From Haplomitrium mnioides (lineage: Eukaryota; Marchantiophyta; Haplomitriopsida; Calobryales): DNA of 58,475 nt. The stretch lies in contig JBNGIS010020625.1 in NCBI GenBank assembly GCA_049999725.1, positions 1 through 58,475 on the forward strand, read 5' to 3'. Below are positions 20,391 through 32,199 of the stretch, one piece after another. Position 1 is the first letter of the stretch, and each line of letters opens with the position of its first letter. The notes under the pieces are model-generated. The model was not told the origin of the DNA, made no database searches, and was given only the letters and a program-made list of their open reading frames with translations. Position numbers and translations under genes: made by a program.

Positions 20391-23250
20391 ATCTCAATAA
20401 TTTTTTTTTTAAATCACCTTCTTCCCATTAGCTACACACAGATTTTTCTTTCAAAATCTATCTAGAAAACTCAATTTACTTCCTCCTATACTTTAATATA
20501 TTCAAATTCTAAGTTTTCTTCATATAACTATTTTATATAATATAATATTATATTATATTGTTTCTTCAAGCTCATACACAGCGACCATTCACAATTTTGA
20601 AAATTTTCAGAAGAGGATCAATCTCATTTTTTCGACATTTCTATGTTCGATTTGAAGCAGAGGTGGATTCGCCAGAGGATTGTGCTGAGATTCATGAAGA
20701 AATTTTTTAGAAATTTGTCAAGAATTAGATGAACACATCAGATTTTGCAATTGAAGGCGAGCTCAACTTTTCATCAGGCTGGTTCAATTCAATTGGCAAG
20801 AGTTTCTCATTCAATCTAAACACAAAGGATATTGATTAAAGAGGAATAAACGATTTTTATTTGGAGAAGTCGAATTCAATTGCAAATTGTTGTTTGATGA
20901 AGATTTGTAGATGAATTGATGTAGGTCTTGAAGCAGAAAGAAAGGCGGTTTCTTGTGAGAAGATTATTCTCGTAGACAACAAGATTTCACGACCCTCTGA
21001 ATATCGCTGAAGGTAGATTATTGAGTACAGATTGATCAAATTTGATGAAGACTCATCAAATCTTGTAGCATCTATCGAGTTGTGAAGAAACATTCAACGA
21101 AGGACTTTGAATGTCGGAAATGCGAGAAATCATATTTTTGGCAGTTCTTGAAGAGTTAAGTTGAAAGTTTGAAAGATTTCATCTGGTATTTTTTGAAAGT
21201 TCAACATCAGCAAGGTTGAATCAGTGATACATCATATTTTTGGCAAAAGTTTCACCATAGGACACGACCGAGGATTTTGAAAGTTCGAACAGCTTGGCAT
21301 TTCAGATTTGTGAGGAAACAATGACATATCAGTGTTTCAACAAACCTTTCTCAAGTAATCTAAAAGATTGAAAGTTTGTTTCGTGAAGAAGGAAAGTTTG
21401 AAAGGGCTTCCAACAATGCATATTGGTGATATATCATCATTTCAGAAGAGATATTAATATTTTATTAAAAGTTTGAAATGGATTCCAAGTGAAAGCCGAA
21501 AGTTTGAAGGAAAGAGGGAAAACTCAATGGATAAACTAAGACATATCAACATTTTGGTAAAAATCATAAAATATTAAAAGTTTGAAACTTCTACTTTGGT
21601 GTTTATTGAAAGTTCAAAAGAAGAGGAACTTCTAGTGATGAAAAGGTGCTAAATCACTATTTTAGCAATTTGCAAAAAGAATTTTTTTATATAAAACTAT
21701 TCTAGCTCCGAGGGGAAGCTACCTCTGTTGTTTTTTGGACCTATTCCTAAGTGCCATATGTTGTATGAAGATGCCAGAGCAAAACCCCACCCCAGATGCA
21801 AGGAGTGAGAGCGTCTCTACTAGGTAGCCATTGAAGGCTACCTCGAGTGCCAGATTTATATACATCAGGGAATTGTCGAGCGTTCACTTATAGGACTAAG
21901 TGAATGTCCCTGGTGAAGCGACCTTAGCCTTGGATTCCATGCCTCATTTCTGAAGCTCAAGATTTAACCCCGAGCCTATTAAGTCTGCCAAAGCAACACG
22001 ATATTTGCCGAGCCTGCACTAAGTTTTTCCTGAAGCACCATATTGCTCCCGAGCCATGTTTTGAGCACCGAACCTAATCTTTCTTTAGTGCAAGAATAGT
22101 GATCATTTGATCGATCAATTTGTGCATTTTATGCAGCCATTTTGAAATTTGAAGACACAGATTTGATCGTCTGCTCTATGTAACTCTTTCAAGCTATATT
22201 TTGCTGCATATGGTTGAGAAATAAAAATGAATTGAGTGCAACAGTTTCTGCTTTTGCACATTACTCTTCATAACAAGACTATTATGAGGTCAGGATGATT
22301 TCTTATAAGTGAAAGTGATCAAGTTTCATTCATTAGTACTTAACAGCCAGAGAAACATCTTGATACACACCATATATGAAGGGTGACTACTTCTTTCAAT
22401 CAATCCAGAAGTGTCCAGATCAACAATTCTGATGCCAAGACACTTGGTTTAAACAAATTGGAAACTAACATATCTCCATAATAGATTTCCTGAACTTGTC
22501 CTACCTATTGGAGTCACATTTGGACAAATTTTCATATCTCATCACTCAATTTTCATATTCTCAAATAGCTATACTTTGTTTTTCATTTGACAGAAACTGC
22601 ATATTAGAAAATCTGACAGTATCTGATACAAATACATTTTCAATTAACTCTGAACTTGCAACTGCATTGTAAGCATAGCTAAATCTATAACTGTAAAAAA
22701 ATTAGTTGTTGCTATACCTATACTTCAAAGTTTAATTTCTACATAATATCAATTACTATTATACCTGTAAGAGGAGACTAACCACTAGTCTCAATAATCT
22801 ATTGAGATTTTGAGAAGACCACTAGGCCACAACTAGTCCACAATGTTTCTTCATTTGTACAATGTATTCTCAGACAACATATTCAAAAGTTTTCAATTTC
22901 CAGAAGTGATTCAAGAATTCAAAGAATCAATTTGCACATTCAAGGATATTACATCAACTTTTGTAGATTGTATATGGAAACTAAGGCTTCATCAACATCT
23001 GGAATATTGTGAAGATATAAAAGAGGCCTATTGCTAATATTTCCACCTGTTTTTTGGTTTTTTCATGCGATCAACTCCTTGCCTGCAGCAAGAAGAATAG
23101 GGACTATACTTCACATATAACTTCTGTTACACAAAACTGTTTTATCTGTTGTTTTCAGAGTTGCAAAGAGTTTAATGTTTTGGATTTTTTGCATTTTGAT
23201 AAATCTTTCATTTATCTTCAAATCCTCAAAACTCTTTTTGCATTCTAAAA
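20391..23250 (+). other. long untranslated leader of the complete Copia element, 2.9 kb
   Basis: No Copia domain occurs between the PBS and the gag ATG. The first part is rich in scattered GAAAGTTTGAA-like repeats (about 21150-21610). A visibly GC-richer patch follows at about 21700-22085, with repeated CCGAGC and GGCTACCTC motifs and a small inverted repeat (TTCACTTA … TAAGTGAA near 21870-21892). The rest is AT-rich. The patch could be captured sequence or a structured RNA. Reading frames in it are short and unsupported. Confidence 0.7.
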
Positions 23251-24146
23251 ATGGAAAAATTAAACGTCAAACAATTGACCATTGAAGGAGACAACTATCT
23301 CTCCTAGTCACTGGATGCAGCAACCCATCTAGTTTTTAAGGGATTGGAGACCACAATTGTGACAGATGAGGACATAACATTACAACAGAAAGCCTAAGCA
23401 TTGGTCTTTCTGAGGCACCATCTTTTTAATTCTCTCAAAATTCAGTACGTGAACGAGAGTAATCTCATAATTCTCTAGGATAACTTGAAAGAAAGATTTG
23501 ACCACACAAAAACAATCCATCTACCTAAAGCAATGCATGATTGGGTCAATCTAAGAGTTCAAAATTTTTCTTCTATTTCCAAATATAACAGTGAATTGTT
23601 CAGAATAACATCTCAACTGACATTATGTGGACATCCAGTTTTTCAAGAGCAAAAAATTGAGAAAATACTATCCAAATTCTATATAGCCAACATGATTCTG
23701 TCGGCTCGGTACAGAAACATGAATTTCTCTACTTATTTTGAGCTTATAGCCTATTTACTATTAGCAGATAAACATCAAGATTTACTAATCAGGAATTCCA
23801 AAGTAAGACCCCAGGTACCCTACCTCAAAATCCTATACTTGAAGCTCATTATTCTAAGCCTACAAATAATAGAGGTATATCTGGAATAAAGGCCAGACAT
23901 GGTTCCTTCAGACAGAATTCTCAAAGGGGTAAAGCTCCTATGAATGGCAGGAACCAGCAATTCAGGGGGAGAGGAAGAGGCAAGGGCAACTCTACACGTT
24001 TTTATCAAAGAGGAAGAAGATGAGGCAAGAATTCATACAATAACAGAAACCAGCCATCCTCCAGTAACACACGATGACCGATTGTTTGCAGCAGATGTGG
24101 GACCATCAGACATACTACTAAAGTTTGCAGAATCCCATCTCATCTA
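23251..24146 (+). pseudogene. Copia gag with CCHC knuckle, broken
   Basis: It starts MEKLNVKQLTIEGDNYLS, homologous to the gag fragment at 10500-10093. RFDHTKTIHLPKAMHDWVN lies near 23495-23550. There are three stops in the first 80 codons and a frameshift near 23815. A Gly/Arg/Asn-rich tail then leads to a zinc knuckle CSRCGTIRHTTKVC at 24087-24128 that keeps all four ligands (CX2CX4HX4C). Gag packages the RNA. The start was chosen by homology to the other copy. Confidence 0.88.
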
Positions 24147-25480
24147 GTGGCACTTTATGCCAAAGACAAAAGTCATAAAGCTGCAACAGAGAATCATGGG
24201 GTCTTCATAGAACAGACCGACACCCTTAGTGATTACATCGATAAGGAAGAGGATATGAATATACCAGAAACAAACATGATTCAATGTACAAATTCTACAC
24301 TTCCTCTTGATGACATCCATACTTGTATTATAGACAGTGGTAGCACTCATACTATTTTAAAATCCAGGTTCTATTTTACCAACCTGACGCCCTCACACCA
24401 AAAGGTGACCACTATTATGGGCAGCAATCAGATTGAAGAAGGAAAAGGACCAGCAACTATCATATTGCCACAAGGGACTATCATACATATCAGATCAGCC
24501 ATATATACTCCAAGTGCAACTAGAAACCTAATAAGTTTTCATGATATAGGAGACAATGAGTATCACATACATACCATCACTTGTAAAAATCAGGAAGTGT
24601 TGCATTTATTGAAGCACACTTCTAAAGGATCTGAAATAAAGGAAACACTTTTTGCATACCCTCTTGGTTTTTATATCACGCAAATACAAAACTATCATAC
24701 TCATGGAAAAGCAATCGATCATACTACTTTATGGCATAATCGCTTAGGACATCCGAGCACTACAATGTTTCATAATATTCAAAAAGTAACTCGATCCATT
24801 CCTCAAAGCATAAAGCCATCTATGAAAGACCATGTGTTCATTGTTCTCAAGGCAAATTGGCCTTATGTCCAACGATTTCCAAGACAATTCCAAAAATTCC
24901 AAAGTTCCTTGAGAGAATACATGCAGATGTTTGTGGTCCTATCGATCAACCTAGTGGACCCTTTCAATACTTCTTGGTGATCATCTGCGCTTCCACAAAA
25001 TGGTTGCAAATGTCATTACTATCTACCCATAATCTTGTCTTCATGAGGATATTGGCACACATTCTGAAATTGAAAGTTCAATTTCCAAAAAGTCCAATAA
25101 AAGTCCTATGAGTTGACAATGCAGAGGAGTTTACATCCAAAAATTTTGATGACTTTTGCATGAATATGGGTATTGATACCCAATACTCTATTGCACATGT
25201 CCATTTTTAAAAATGGAATAACCGAAAGAGTTACACAACATTCAAATGATTGCTAGACCTATGTTAATGCAGACCAACTTATCGGTTTCTGCATGAGGCC
25301 ATGCAGTACTATATTTTGCATCATTATTAAAATATCAACCATCAGCTTTTAATTCATTATCACCTCACCAACTTGCCTATGGTTATATACCAGATTTATC
25401 CCAACTGCGAGTTTTCGGTTGTCAAGTCTTAGCTCTAATTATGGGACCGAAAAGGACTAAGATGGGACCTTAGAGCCAAA
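24147..25480 (+). pseudogene. Copia protease, pre-integrase zinc region and integrase, broken
   Basis: A 277-codon open stretch carries the protease active site IIDSGSTHTIL (Asp at about 24333) and the pre-integrase motif LWHNRLGHPS (about 24732). A frameshift near 24840 moves to the frame with FLERIHADVCGPI, the first integrase Asp. VDNAEEFTS (about 25110) holds the second Asp, and a decayed NGIT-RV segment (about 25215) the Glu. After it the frames are heavily broken. Confidence 0.88.
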
Positions 25481-26130
25481 AAGGCATTTATATGGGATAT
25501 GACTCACTGTCTATTATACGCTATCTAGAACCATCCACAACTGATGTGTTTCAAGCCAGATTAGCCGATTGCCATTTCTATAAGGACATATTTCCATCTC
25601 TTTTTGAAGATAAAAATTCTTCATTACCGAAAAAACTCGAATGGGATAATATATCCACTTTAGGAATAGATCAAAGAACAAGGAAATGTGAGGATGAATT
25701 CAAGAGATTTCTTCACTTGGCTAAAACAATCGAATAGTTGCCAGATTCTTTTAATGAAATAGCAAAGGTAATTATGTCACATATTCATGTGGTGAGTATA
25801 CCTACAAGAATTCAGGATATTTCAAAACCAGCAGTTGACCAAGTACCTAGGCAAAAGAGAGGACTCCCTCTTGGCTCAAAAGACTCTCAACCTCAGCAAA
25901 AAGTTTTGACTAAGAAAACTACATTCTTAGCTGATGTCATGAAAGCATCTTCATCTACAACTTTACTATCTCAGCTGACTATTTCCCTATTGAAATACCT
26001 TGATAATCAAGAGATCTTGATCCACTATATGGATACAGGGGCTATATGTCAAAGAGAGAGTGTAGATATCGATAATCATTTTGCATTCCTAGATTCATAG
26101 ACTATATCCAATACACCATCTAATCCCACA
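25481..26130 (+). pseudogene. integrase C-terminus and linker to reverse transcriptase
   Basis: The start reads IGYDS-like then SIIRYLEPSTTDVFQARLAD, the usual end of Copia integrase. A Lys/Pro/Gln-rich linker follows (SIPTRIQDISKPAVDQVP) and leads toward the reverse transcriptase. One stop lies at 25735 and another at 26098. Confidence 0.75.
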
Positions 26131-27850
26131 TTTGTCAAAGAAGCTATGGACAGTTTTGATCAGATAGAGTGGAAAAAGGCAATGGATTCAGAACTTGATT
26201 CCATGATATAGAGGAAGGTATTTGGACCTTTAGTTCATGTTTCTTCTAATGCTAATTTAATCGGATATAGGTGGATCTTTGTGAAGAAGCGAAATGAAAA
26301 AGGCAAAATTGTCATATATAAGGCACGCCTTGTAACCAAAGGCTATACACAGATACCTAGGAGAGAATTTGATCTCACATACGCCCCAATTATGGATGCT
26401 ATTACATACTGTTCCTAGTAGGCTTTTCCCTAGGACATGACCTCATTACACATCAAATGGATGTTGTGACAGCATACATATACGGGCTTTTAAAATACCC
26501 AGATCTATATGAAAGCTCCCCCAAAGTTTATTGCAAGGAATATCTATCATATTCAAGGGGAGAATGTCACTAAGCTAGCTTGTAAACCATTTAACAACCC
26601 ATCTACCTCTTTACCATCGACCATCATTACACCCAATGGTGGTAGTATTAGGTTAGGACCTATAGTCCATGAGATGCACTCTAGGGAGAAAAGACCTATT
26701 GTCCCCCTATGCATCAATCCATGCCTCTAGCCAAGGATGGATATGTAGTCTAGATCCTTGGATCTATTTATGGACTAAAACAGAGTGGTCAAATATGGTA
26801 TCATAGATTTCATGAGGAGATAATAGCCATGGGTTTTCACTTTGATGACATTGCACCAAGTTTATTCATCAAGAATGTTGACAAAGAATTCATAATTGTT
26901 GCATTACATATTGATGATATAAACCTTTTTGGTCACCAATCCTTACTTGAGCAAACTATTTCTATGCTCAAGAAGATTTTTGATATGAAGGATATTGGTA
27001 AGACCAAGTATTGTTTAGGATTACAATTTGAGTATCTTGATGATGGCATAGTGATGCATCTGAATACTTATACTAAGAAAATCCTTAAACAATTCAATAT
27101 GGACAAATCTCATCCAGCCACATCACCTATGGAGATAAGATCACTGGACAGAGACAAAGATATTTTCCAAAAATAGAAAGACATAGAGCCAATTCTTGGA
27201 TCCGAGATACCATATCTTTCCACTATAGGAGCTCTTATGTATCTTGCTAATCAAACATGTCTTGATATTTCCTTTGCCATGAACTTGCTTGCAAGACATA
27301 GCTCACAACCTACTATAAGGCATTGGAATGGTATCAAACGTATTTTCATATACTTACAAGGTACAATTGACTTGGGACTATTTTTCCCAAATAATACTGA
27401 TCAAATCCTTACCGGCTATATGGATGTGGGATACCTTTCAGATCCTGATGATGCTAAATCCCAAACCGGCTATGTATTCCTATATGGCTCTACAGCTATA
27501 TCATAGAAAAGTACAAAGAAAACTTTGACTTGTACATCCTCAAACCATGTAGAGATCATTGTCTTGTGTGAAGCTAGTAGAGAGTGCATATACCTACGAA
27601 GGATGCTTGATCATGTTTATTTACATCGTAGTTCACCTTGTATATTTGACCCTACTATTATTTTTGAAGATAGCTTGGCATGTGTACAACAGGTCTCATA
27701 GGGCTTTATTAAAGGAGACCACATAAAACACATCACTCCAAAGTTTTTCTTCACTCATGAGTAGTATGATGACACTATTTCTATGCAAGTTGTCTCTAGT
27801 AAGAAGAATGTTGCCGATATATTTACTAAGGCTTTACCTCCGGCACTGCA
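26131..27850 (+). pseudogene. Copia reverse transcriptase and RNase H, broken
   Basis: The reverse transcriptase N-terminus includes WKKAMDSELDSM, RWIFVKKRNEKGKIV and ARLVTKGYTQ (26165-26350). A catalytic box HIDDIN stands at 26907-26918 in place of YVDD. RNase H (about 27400-27850) shows GYMDVGYLSDPDDAKSQTGY, then a Glu in VEIIVLCEASREC, then EDSLACVQQ and NVADIFTKALPP. Between MKAPPKF (26509) and the YGLKQS segment (about 26770) there is more sequence than the family normally has. Stops and shifts are present, and the reverse transcriptase centre is badly damaged. Confidence 0.87.
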
Positions 27851-28273
27851 TCAGCATTTTTGTCATCTACTTGGTTTATGGAGATTGTCAACTTTCTTGT
27901 CGTGGCTTCATCGATTATTCTTTTATTACCTTGTCCACATCATTATTTTTATCTCCAATATATCTTTATATTCTATTTTCTACTCATAGCATCTTTTTCA
28001 AGCTTCATATAATCATTATTTTCAGATTATCTATTTGGCCTATAGCCGATTTTCTTATTATTACTTCTGTCTATTTGGTCATTATATGACTTCTATATCC
28101 ATTTATAAATGGTGGTTTTACTCTTTCCTTTGTTGGAGTATGAGAGGGTTTTAATAATGCAACATCTTTATATTTCATTGGATTTATTTTGGAGTGTTGG
28201 TGGTTTTGATCATAGGTTTTATATCTATCTTACGTGTGATTACAACATTCCCCATGTTATAACCAAAAGGGAG
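27851..28273 (+). other. 3' untranslated region and polypurine tract of the Copia element
   Basis: T-rich stretch after RNase H ending in CCAAAAGGGAG (28263-28273), a polypurine tract directly before the 3' LTR. No coding motif. Confidence 0.75.
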
Positions 28274-28558
28274 TATTATAATACATTTAGTAAGATGATT
28301 AAGCTAATATAGCATTAGTTCTTAACCTATGATTAGACTCTATGATTAGGATTAAGGTTAGTGCTAATCCTACATGATTAGCCTATTACATTACATTCCT
28401 ATTACCTTTGTACATTATTATTATTATGAGATTGAGACATTGAAGAGAGAGAAGAGAAGGAGAAGAAGAGCTTGATGATTTGTTGCACATACTTGTACAT
28501 CTTGTGTTTCCATATTCTTCATCTTAGTTGCATGAGCTAATTGGCCTAACATTCAACA
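28274..28558 (+). repeat. 3' LTR of the complete Copia element
   Basis: 285 bp, starting TATTATAATACATTTAG and ending CATTCAACA. It is followed by the right CAATA target copy (28559-28563). Confidence 0.93.
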
Positions 28559-28563
28559 CAATA
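28559..28563. other. target-site duplication, right copy (CAATA)
   Basis: Identical to 20095-20099 on the other side of the element. Confidence 0.9.
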
Positions 28564-28724
28564 TGAATACATTTTCATATTAAAGTTATAGTTTAGACTT
28601 CATGTGCACATAGATGTGTTGCACTAAAAATTAATAATATAAAAAAAAACAAAAAAACTCATGGTAGAGTCCAATAGGACATAAGCTTCATGAACCCAAC
28701 CTTGCGAGGGATTTTGAGCTTCAC

Positions 28725-29080
28725 TTTAGAGTCCATACGTGCATAGGGTTCATTACTCCAAACTCATAAAGGCTTTAATAAACCATATGCACATGGAACT
28801 CTAAGTTTTGCTTCGGAGTCCATGTGCACATAAGGTTCAGTAATCAAAGCACGCAAAGGCTTTAGTAGTCTATGTGCGCATAGATTTCTAAGTTCTACTT
28901 CAAAGTCTATGCACACATAGGGCTTAGTAGCCAAAGTGTGCAATAGAATCAACAGTATATGAGCACATAAGGTTTTGAGTTCCACTTTAGAGTCTATGCG
29001 CGCATAGGGTTTTGTAGTCAAGATGCATGAGGGAATCTGAGTTCCAATTCGTAGTTCTTGCATGCACAAGCTTTATAAAT
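28725..29080 (-). repeat. palindrome-core array, 87-bp higher-order unit
   Basis: The core (variants of CTATGCGCGCATAG) starts at 28731, 28781, 28818, 28868, 28905, 28955 and 28992, an alternation of 50 and 37 bp that makes an exact 87-bp period. Flanks repeat AAAGTGGAACTC-type text when read on the minus strand. Translation on the minus strand gives KPYARIDS, KPYVCIDF and EPYVHMDS, an echo of the X protein repeat. Weaker cores continue to about 29390 (29306 and 29369). Confidence 0.9.
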
Positions 29081-31690
29081 CCAAGAGCATGAGGGATTTT
29101 GAGTTTTGCTTCACCATGCAGGCTCAAATAGGACTCTGAATTCCGCTTTGAATTCATTTCTCACATAGGTTTCAATAGTAATTACATGAAAGGGCTTCAC
29201 TAGTCTAAGCATAGAAGGGGTTTTGATTTCCTCTTTTAAAGTTTCTAAACACACAAGCTTCATCAATTCAAGTTGGATGGGGATTTAGAGTTTCACTTAG
29301 AAATCAATGCGTGCATGGGTATCCAACTCTGTTTTTGACTCCAAATATGTCTATTCTTTGGTATTTCGTGCACGCATAGGCTCCAATAATTCAAGCACAT
29401 ACAAGGTTTTGAGTTCAACTTCAAAGTCAATATTTACATAGGGTTCATCATTCTAGATGCAAAAATGCTTCCAAGCAATAGATAGGTGAGATGAATATGG
29501 TAAGTTTTTTTTATCTGGAATAGCTTGACAAACAAAATAAAGATTATTATTTTTATTTGAAGTACATTGACAAATGGTAAGAATCAAAGAACCGCAATTT
29601 TCCTTGAAGGCCATATGTTTGCATGGAGTTTCATCTCAACATAAAGAAGCCATTCGAATATAGATATTTATATAACTTAGAAAATGTTTAAAATTGAATT
29701 ACAAACATAAGTTGAAAGTATCTTTCTAACAATACAATGCAGAACAACTACTTTGAAAATGTAAATATACTTGGATTCCATGATTGATCTCCATTTCTTC
29801 ATAATCAACTTTTAAAAAGCTTATCAAGATTCTCACGGTCCTCATCACTATTGATTTTATTGTTTGATTCTCTTCCAAACACTTGAAAATGAATAACTTT
29901 ATGTCTCTTATGTTCAAAAAAGGGTTTGATGTGATGGTTGTTAGAGTTAAGTTTTTCAATTGGATTTTTTGTGTTAGAAGAAATTTTTTTAAAAACATCA
30001 TGATTTATGTTACATCAAGAACATTGATATGTAGTTTGTGTTTGCATTTTTTTTTGGATGTTATTTCTTTGGAGATTATTATCCACAAAACGCATCCCTA
30101 GCCTCACAAGCACACTATTCAACACCTACTTGTTTTGGGTTAGAAAGTTCCTCCCCATCAAATGACAAACTATGAGAACCTTTGCAATTCAAAAAAGTCA
30201 TTGGGTAGAGTAATGCAACCACACAAATGAACATTTTGGTTTTCACATCACATACATGCTAAATTTGTGTACGTATCTTGTTTGATGTGAAATAGCTCTT
30301 TTTCTCAACCTAGAAGCTCCATAATATATTGCTCAATGTGGATAAAGTATGCATTCAATTGGATCCTCTTTCTCCTAATGTTGAACATCAACTTGAGAAG
30401 ATGCACCCAACATTTTGAAAATTATTACAAAAGTTTGTAAATTGTGAAGTCGGAAATGTGAGTTCTATTTTGAGTTCTTTTCACTTTCCTTCAACAATGT
30501 ACATTGCAATTTTGTGTTGGGAAAGAGAAAACTCATTTCACCACTCAATGTCAAAATATATAAAGAACTTATAAAAGTTGTTGCTTATGTTGTCTTTAAT
30601 TCCAAGGACCAATTTGTCTCCATTAACTTCTCTTCCTCTCTTTGAGATCATTTGAATTCAAAACAAGCCTTCAAAGGGATCAATATTGTATTGAGAGTTT
30701 CCCTATTCACTTCTTGTAGAGACTTGAGTTATCGAACACCATCCAAAGGTAACCAAGATTCATTTGTTGAAAACTATTTGCTCTAAGTTTTTACATCTAA
30801 ATCACTCAATTCGAACTTAAACTATTGATTCAAGGTTATATCATTAATTTTTGAACCAATGAGGGAGGTTGCTATAGAAACAACTTGAAACCTCAAGTCT
30901 CTCATAGAAGAGTTAATGTGGTTTTGGATTAGAAAACAACAGTAGTGGCTTGTTGAGACTAGAAGGTGTAAAAGCCCCAACACATTTCAAATGTTTTGAG
31001 AATCTTGTGAACATCTGATCATTTTGATCAGGGTATAACCAACCATTGGAAATCCTAATTTGTTTTTTTAACAGACATTCTTGGCATTCAAGAGACTAAT
31101 ATATCCAAACATAATTCTTACTCTCTCGTGTTATATTGTTTAATTGAAGATACAAAGTAAGAGGTTACGACCATTGAAGTGAACATTATATTTTCTTCAA
31201 TATTGTAACCGTCAAAATAGAGTCACTTCTTAAGTTGTCATAGGTTAAGTAAACCTATGAAAGAAGAGTATAATTGAAAATTAAAGTGCCAACAATGTAC
31301 GCACTACCAAACAGTCTTTATCGATATTATTTGGTGGCAATTGTCAATGTAGAATCACTATTTTTTATACATACCATTGATCACAATGTCCAAGTACTTC
31401 TAACTATTGGCATAATGTTTCCTTTGATGGTTTGAAGGTTTTGTTCCTTTTTTTTTTCATTTGTTAGTCACAATGAGGAAAAAATTGGCAATTATATTTG
31501 ATTACTTGAAAAAAAAAGAACAATAGCAAATTTTTAATTAAGAAAAAATAAAGGAAAATAGAGCACGTGAACATTTGGATTCTTAAGCAAGGAGAAGGTT
31601 AGATACTACAATATTAACTTTTTAATTAGAAGAAAACAATTAAGAAAAGAAAACTCGTGCAATCAAGGAGCTCAACATCAAAGGGAGTGT
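29081..31690. other. AT-rich DNA without a recognised gene
   Basis: Scattered weak palindrome cores occur up to 29390. A plus-strand stretch at about 30330-30700 keeps a fairly open frame with a few stops (for example LDPLSPNVEHQLEKMHPTF), but I recognise no family. The reading frames at 29726-30101 lack support. Confidence 0.55.
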
Positions 31691-32070
31691 AAACAACAAC
31701 AACAAATCCCTAGCATGCATAGGGTTTCTTATACTTAGCAAGTTACAAACAGCAACAACAACTTCCATATGCACATGGAGCTCTTATGTGCAACGGGTTG
31801 AAAAACACAAAAAGTAGTCCATTGCACAAAGGGGATTACAAACAACAACAAATCCTAGAGTCTCTTTTGCGTAAAGAATATACTACTTAACAAATAATTT
31901 GTAATCAAAAGTAAACAAAACATGAAACCAATCCCAAATGCGCTTAGTGTCTGTTGCGTGCAATGGATTACAAACTACAACTCAAACTTTCAAAAAATAT
32001 CAAAACAAGAGAGGAAACAAATCCATTGCACATGTAAAGTCTTATATGCCCATAGGGTAGCAAACAACAA
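31690..32070. repeat. degenerate array of palindrome-like cores with CAACAAC spacers
   Basis: Cores such as GCATGCATAGGGTTT, CATATGCACATGGAGC, TTGCGTGCAATGG and CCATTGCACATG alternate with GATTACAAACAACAACAA-like spacers. The period is irregular (roughly 50 to 70 bp). It is probably an older array of the same family. Confidence 0.55.
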
Positions 32071-32199
32071 GAGTAAGTTTGTAATAATAATAGAAGAATG
32101 TAATAATGCACGCTTGGAGTCTCACATTAAAAAATATAATTAAAAAAAGAACATTGAAAAAATAATAGATAAAGTAAGTCTTAGAGCGCATCTTAAGCA

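Larger units (their letters stand above)
20100..28558 (+). mobile_element. structurally complete Ty1/Copia retrotransposon, 8.46 kb, coding-defective
   Basis: It carries two closely similar LTRs (20100-20372 and 28274-28558), a 5-bp duplication CAATA on both sides, a PBS, a very long leader, gag, protease, integrase, reverse transcriptase, RNase H and a polypurine tract, all in Copia order on the plus strand. LTR similarity suggests a more recent insertion than the elements further left, but gag and pol carry many stops and shifts. Few of the defects can date from after insertion if the LTRs are this similar, so it may have been mobilised in trans. Confidence 0.95.

Noticed and set aside
24144-24350. 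Minus-strand frames opposite the Copia gag-pol
   Set aside because: Antisense shadows of a clearly recognisable polyprotein.
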